Source: Clostridiales bacterium (GTDB lineage: Bacteria > Bacillota > Clostridia > Oscillospirales > Butyricicoccaceae). From it: a stretch of 18,489 nt of DNA. The notes under the pieces are model-generated. The model did no database searches. It was not told the DNA's origin and saw nothing but the letters and a program-made list of their open reading frames with translations. The DNA is taken from the NCBI GenBank assembly GCA_019421385.1, contig JAHZFK010000038.1, positions 1 through 18,489 of the forward strand. The letters are read 5' to 3'. The position numbers and the translations under genes are program-made. Position 1 is the first letter of the stretch, and each line of letters opens with the position of its first letter. Shown piece by piece: positions 14,677-18,489 of this stretch.

Positions 14677-16077
14677 CTATATTTTTCGCGCAAACAGGCA
14701 GCGCAGGCTGGTCTTTTCGATTTCAGCGTCTATGAACGAGCCAATTTCAATATCTGCACCACGCACACATACCAGCAGATTGCCTTCGGTACGCGCCGTG
14801 AAAGGATATTCCGGTCCTTTTGCCGTACCGTCTACCAACAGCCGCACTTTTTTCCCTTGATAAGAAGCTTGCCGCTCAGCAACGATGGCATCCTGCGCTT
14901 TCAGCAGGCGCTCAAAGCGCTGCTGTTTTTCCTGCGGTGTCGCGTTATCCTCGTAAGAGGCCGCGGGCGTACCGGTACGGGGCGAGTACAGGAAGGTAAA
15001 CAGCAAGTCAAAGCGCACATCTTCGACCAGTTGGAGGGTTTGTTCGAAGTCCTCTTCGGTTTCTCCCGGAAATCCGACAATGATATCACTCGACAAGGTG
15101 ATATCCGGCATTTTTGCCCGTGCATCTGCAATCAGAGCGCGATACTCTTCCGCCGTATATCGACGGTTCATGCGGCGCAGAATTTCGTCACTACCTGACT
15201 GAAACGGAAGATGCAGCTGTTTTGCCACTTTCTCACACTGCGCCATCGCGTCAAACAGGCGCGGCGACGCGTCTTTGGGATGACTTGTCATAAACCGCAG
15301 CCAGAACTCACCTGGTACGGCATTTAAGCGCCGCAGCAGATCGGCAAAATCGATATCCAGCCCCAAGTCTTTGCCATAAGAGTTGACATTTTGCCCCAGC
15401 AAGGTGATCTCCTTATACCCTGCCGCCACCAGTTCGCGCAGTTCTTTTTCGATTTCCTCCGGACGGCGGGAGCGCTCTCGTCCACGCACATAGGGCACGA
15501 TACAATAGGTGCAGAAGTTATTGCAGCCATACATGATGGAGAGCCAAGCCTTTGGACCCTGTGCGCGCAACACTGGCAAGCCCTCGGCAATATCATCCTC
15601 GCCGCCGATGTCAAAAACACGCTTCTTTTCAGTAAGCACGCGATATAGCAACGATGGGAAGCGCCAAAGCGCATGTGTACCGAACAGCAGGCTGACTTGA
15701 GGATAGCTTTTTTTGATTTTCTCTACGTTTTTCTCCTGCTGCGCCATGCAGCCACACAGTGCAATCACCACATCGGGACGCTGTTTTTTCAGGTGGCTGA
15801 GTGCGCCGATGTTGCCAAATGCACGATCCTCTGCATGTTCCCGAACCGCACAGGTATTAAACAGGATAAAATCTGCGTCCTCCGGTCGGTCGGTCATGCG
15901 GTACCCCATTTCATGCAGCATACCGCGGATACGCTCGGTGTCTGCTTCATTCTGCTGACAGCCAAATGTATGCGTGTAAGCGCGCAGCTGCTTGTCGCGG
16001 ATCAGAGCGGAAACCGCGTCGATATAGGTAAACTGTGTTTGCAGTTGTTCTTCGGAAACGGTAATGGGTGATGGCAT
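14677..16077 (-). CDS. miaB: tRNA-2-methylthio-N6-dimethylallyladenosine synthase
   Basis: This 466-residue radical SAM methylthiotransferase converts i6A37 to ms2i6A37 in tRNA. The N-terminal UPF0004 domain supplies the auxiliary 4Fe-4S cluster through Cys40 (TFGCQQNEAD), Cys76 (FNTCAVREHAEDR) and Cys110 (GCMAQ). The radical SAM cluster is Cys185, Cys189 and Cys192 (GCNNFCTYC). A TRAM RNA-binding domain fills the C-terminus (about 400-466). The DTERIRG and HAEDR segments favour MiaB over RimO or MtaB. The frame is open to 16125, but ATG at 16075-16077 is chosen because GAGGAGG lies just upstream. The short N-terminal lead before the UPF0004 domain is usual in clostridial MiaB. It shares the array with miaA, which makes its substrate. 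Confidence 0.96.
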   Translation of the reverse strand: MPSPITVSEEQLQTQFTYIDAVSALIRDKQLRAYTHTFGCQQNEADTERIRGMLHEMGYRMTDRPEDADFILFNTCAVREHAEDRAFGNIGALSHLKKQRPDVVIALCGCMAQQEKNVEKIKKSYPQVSLLFGTHALWRFPSLLYRVLTEKKRVFDIGGEDDIAEGLPVLRAQGPKAWLSIMYGCNNFCTYCIVPYVRGRERSRRPEEIEKELRELVAAGYKEITLLGQNVNSYGKDLGLDIDFADLLRRLNAVPGEFWLRFMTSHPKDASPRLFDAMAQCEKVAKQLHLPFQSGSDEILRRMNRRYTAEEYRALIADARAKMPDITLSSDIIVGFPGETEEDFEQTLQLVEDVRFDLLFTFLYSPRTGTPAASYEDNATPQEKQQRFERLLKAQDAIVAERQASYQGKKVRLLVDGTAKGPEYPFTARTEGNLLVCVRGADIEIGSFIDAEIEKTSLRCLFARKI

Positions 16078-16090
16078 GGTTTGCCTCCTC

Positions 16091-16759
16091 TTATCGGAAT
16101 GGGATACCGTCTGCAGTGAACACATTCAGACGGTGATAGGCGCAGAACGGAATGTCGAACTGCGGCAGATATTGCCGGATAGCACGGGTCAGGTATTCCG
16201 GACTCATGTTGTTATTGCCAGCCGCAGTGGTCACAACCGCAACGACTTCACCATCTATTTCAGACAGCGTTAAGTCGCGCATCAATTCCTTCATGTTGAC
16301 GGTCTTTTCGCCGCGCTTGCTGCGCTTGACGATTTCGATCTTCTGCCGACCAAACAGCTCTCGCACGGCGGGCAGAAAACCGGATGGAATGCCATCTTCA
16401 AAACCCCAAGTAATGCGGTATTGCGACCATGCAATCGAACCAACCTTCATGCCGCCGTCTTCCAGCGGATAAATTTCAATGGCACGCAGACCTTCGGGAA
16501 ATACGTCGTTAAGCGCTTCGACTGCATTTTCGGGAACAGCATCGGCGATGATGTTGAAATCCAGAAATTCGCATTCGCCGGAATATCCGGTGGAAAGCGG
16601 CAATGCCACCGACACATAAGCATGTTGATTAAAACCTTCTGTAAACCAAAGGGGCATTTGGCAGCGAGCCATCGCGCGCTGCATGGTATGCATTAGGTCA
16701 AGGTGGGAGATATATTTGGCTCTTCCCTCTTTGGCAAATTTCATTCGCGCTTTAAACAT
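16091..16759 (-). CDS. TIGR03936/DUF2344 radical SAM-associated protein
   Basis: The 222-residue protein begins MFKARMKFAKEGRAKYISHLDLMHTMQRA and has the PLWFTEGFNQHAYVSVALPLSTGYSGECEFLDF block. This is the DUF2344 family, found next to or fused behind TIGR03960 radical SAM proteins in Firmicutes and other lineages. No cysteine cluster of its own is visible and its function is unknown. Genome context in the family (often near ribonuclease E/G or ribosomal protein genes) hints at an RNA-related modification role, which is inference. The frame is open to 16858, but ATG at 16757-16759 is chosen: AGGGGG lies about 8 bases upstream and the start overlaps the radical SAM stop by 8 bases. It is followed after 13 bases by miaB. 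Confidence 0.88.
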   Translation of the reverse strand: MFKARMKFAKEGRAKYISHLDLMHTMQRAMARCQMPLWFTEGFNQHAYVSVALPLSTGYSGECEFLDFNIIADAVPENAVEALNDVFPEGLRAIEIYPLEDGGMKVGSIAWSQYRITWGFEDGIPSGFLPAVRELFGRQKIEIVKRSKRGEKTVNMKELMRDLTLSEIDGEVVAVVTTAAGNNNMSPEYLTRAIRQYLPQFDIPFCAYHRLNVFTADGIPFR

Positions 16760-18489
16760 GGCACTTGCCCCCTTCCAGCAACGCATTTGCGCCACAGCCG
16801 GCACACTGCTGCATACAGTCGGGTGTAATGACCGCGTCGCGCGAGCGCTCCCATTCACGCTTCAAATGTTCTTTGCGCGTGCCACAGCCGATATGATCCC
16901 ACGGGAATACCTCGTCCAGCGGCCGCTGGCGGGACACATAGAAAGCCGGGTCAAGTCCACAGTCAGCAAAGGCTTGCATCCATTTCTCATAGTCAAAGCA
17001 CTGATCCCAGCCATCCATCTTGCAGCCTCGCTGCCACGCCAGATAAATCGCCGCACTCTGACGCCGGTCACCGCGAGCGATCACACCCTCCAGCACTGAG
17101 GTTTTGGCATCATGCCAGTTGTACGTTACGTTGCGCGTGCGCATGATCTCCTTCATGTGCGCTTGCTTTTCAACAAACTGTTCCAGCGTATCCTGTGCAT
17201 CCCACTGGAACGGTGTCTGCGGCTTGGGCACGAAGCATGATGCGGAGGCAGTGATGCGAACACCGCGCGCCTTATTATTGGTATTCATGCGCCAGCAATA
17301 GGCGACCTTTTTGCAGATTTCCGAAATGCCGTCTAAATCCTCAGTCGTCTCAGTCGGCAAGCCGATCATAAAATACAGCTTTACATTGTTCCAGCCGCCC
17401 TGAAACGCGATTTCACATGCGTGCAACACATCTTCTTCCCGGATGTTCTTATTGATAACATCGCGCAAGCGCTGTGTGCCGGCTTCACAGGCAAAAGTCA
17501 GGCCGCTTTTGCGTGTTTTTTGTACACGCTGCATGAGTTCTGCACTGAAGCTGTCCGCGCGTAGACTGGGCAGTGAAAGGCTGATGTGCCGCGGTTCGCA
17601 GTAGTCCAGCATACACTCGGTCAAGCCGGACAGATCTCCGTAATCGCTGGTAGAGAGCGACGAAAGCGAAATTTCCTCATAGCCCGAATTTTTGAGCACA
17701 GCTTCTGCCTGCTTGAGCAGTGTCGCTTTGGATTTGGTGCGCAGCGGACGGTAGGTGTGTCCAGCCTGACAGAAGCGGCAGCCGCGCGGACAACCGCGGA
17801 AGAGTTCAATCATGGCACGGTCGAACACGATATCAGTGGACGGCACTACAAAGGATTCCGGATAATACATGGTATCCAAATCCTTGACGATACGCTTCTG
17901 TACAAGTGCTGGCGCGCCATGCATCGGCGTGACATGGTCGATCGTGCCATCCTCATGGTAGCTCACTTCATACAGCGACGGCACATACATGCCATTGATC
18001 TGTGCTGCAGCAATCAGGAATTGCTGTTTGCTCCAGTTCTCTCGCTTGGCTTTGCGATACAGATCGGTAAATTCCAGCATGATTTCTTCGCCGTCACCGA
18101 TCATAAACAGATCGACAAAGCCAACCAGCGGTTCCGGATTATAGGCACACGGACCGCCGCAGGCTACGATGTGCTTGAGTTCTGTGCGATCTTTTGCCAA
18201 CACCGGCACGCCGCCCAAATCGAGCATGTTCAAAATGTTGGTGAAAGACAGCTCATATTGCAAAGTAAAGGCGATAATATCAAAATCATAGAGCGGATCG
18301 CCGCTTTCCAAACCATACAATGGAATATCGTTTGCACGCATTTCCACTTCCATGTCGATCCATGGTGCACATACACGTTCACACCAGATTCCTTTCTGGT
18401 CGTTCAGCAGTCCGTACAGAATACGGGAACCCAGATGCGACATGGCAACTTCATAGGTATCCGGAAAGCAGAAAGCGAAACGCAAATCA
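16752..18489 (-). CDS. TIGR03960 family B12-binding-type radical SAM protein, 5' end cut by the window edge
   Basis: At least 578 residues are in the window; the frame is open to the right edge and the true start lies outside, probably some 30-40 residues upstream judging from RFAFCFPDTYEVAMSHLGSRILYGLL at the visible start. The order is a B12-binding-like N-terminal region (about 1-180), the radical SAM core with RGCPRGCRFCQAGHTYRPLR (the CX3CX2C cysteines are encoded at 17769-17792), then a C-terminal part ending in HIGCGTRKEHLKREWERSRD and a small cysteine cluster CMQQCAGCGAN. The family is conserved but its substrate is unknown. It is fused with or adjacent to DUF2344 across Firmicutes; here the two are separate with an 8-base overlap. 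It is the most upstream gene of the array in this window. Confidence 0.92.
   Translation of the reverse strand, partial: DLRFAFCFPDTYEVAMSHLGSRILYGLLNDQKGIWCERVCAPWIDMEVEMRANDIPLYGLESGDPLYDFDIIAFTLQYELSFTNILNMLDLGGVPVLAKDRTELKHIVACGGPCAYNPEPLVGFVDLFMIGDGEEIMLEFTDLYRKAKRENWSKQQFLIAAAQINGMYVPSLYEVSYHEDGTIDHVTPMHGAPALVQKRIVKDLDTMYYPESFVVPSTDIVFDRAMIELFRGCPRGCRFCQAGHTYRPLRTKSKATLLKQAEAVLKNSGYEEISLSSLSTSDYGDLSGLTECMLDYCEPRHISLSLPSLRADSFSAELMQRVQKTRKSGLTFACEAGTQRLRDVINKNIREEDVLHACEIAFQGGWNNVKLYFMIGLPTETTEDLDGISEICKKVAYCWRMNTNNKARGVRITASASCFVPKPQTPFQWDAQDTLEQFVEKQAHMKEIMRTRNVTYNWHDAKTSVLEGVIARGDRRQSAAIYLAWQRGCKMDGWDQCFDYEKWMQAFADCGLDPAFYVSRQRPLDEVFPWDHIGCGTRKEHLKREWERSRDAVITPDCMQQCAGCGANALLEGGKCHV

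Noticed and set aside
14104..15198. Plus-strand open frame of 364 codons across the mutS-miaB junction
   Set aside because: It is antisense to two conserved genes, crosses their boundary, and its composition is that of a shadow frame; no family resemblance is seen.

Overview
This window is chromosomal DNA from a Gram-positive bacterium of the Firmicutes, most likely the class Clostridia and perhaps a gut Oscillospiraceae or Butyricicoccaceae type. I infer this from the SepF/YggT/DivIVA division genes, an Hfq of clostridial type, a MutL with the endonuclease motif, the paired TIGR03960/DUF2344 proteins, AGGAGG-type ribosome binding sites, and base composition that looks close to half GC. The genus cannot be read from the sequence. 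All 16 recognisable genes lie on the minus strand and are packed with gaps of 0 to 90 bases, so transcription runs from the right edge to the left.

Reading in the direction of transcription (right to left): a radical SAM protein of the TIGR03960 type, cut by the right edge; its partner DUF2344 protein; miaB; mutS; mutL; miaA; hfq; a HlyD-like membrane adaptor; a YggS/YlmE PLP protein; sepF; and a YggT protein. A weak hairpin follows. Then come divIVA and ileS, ended by a strong hairpin. Last are lspA, an rluD-type pseudouridine synthase and a Cof-type HAD phosphatase, ended by a strong terminator at 166-201.

Functionally the block combines mismatch repair (MutS, MutL), tRNA A37 modification (MiaA adds the isopentenyl group and MiaB the methylthio group), RNA chaperoning (Hfq), cell division and polar growth (SepF, YggT, DivIVA), isoleucine charging (IleS), lipoprotein maturation (LspA) and rRNA modification (RluD-type). 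These are housekeeping genes. I see no mobile element, CRISPR array, prophage, rRNA or tRNA.

Two places depart from the ordinary. First, the mutL reading frame has no stop where the MutL family normally ends. It runs about 82 codons further, out of frame through the start of miaA, which looks like loss of a stop codon by one substitution or a sequence error. Second, beyond the operon terminator the left 130 bases hold a near-consensus leftward promoter. It is overlaid by two almost identical 18-bp dyads exactly 31 bp apart, apparently the operator of a regulated gene lying off the left edge.
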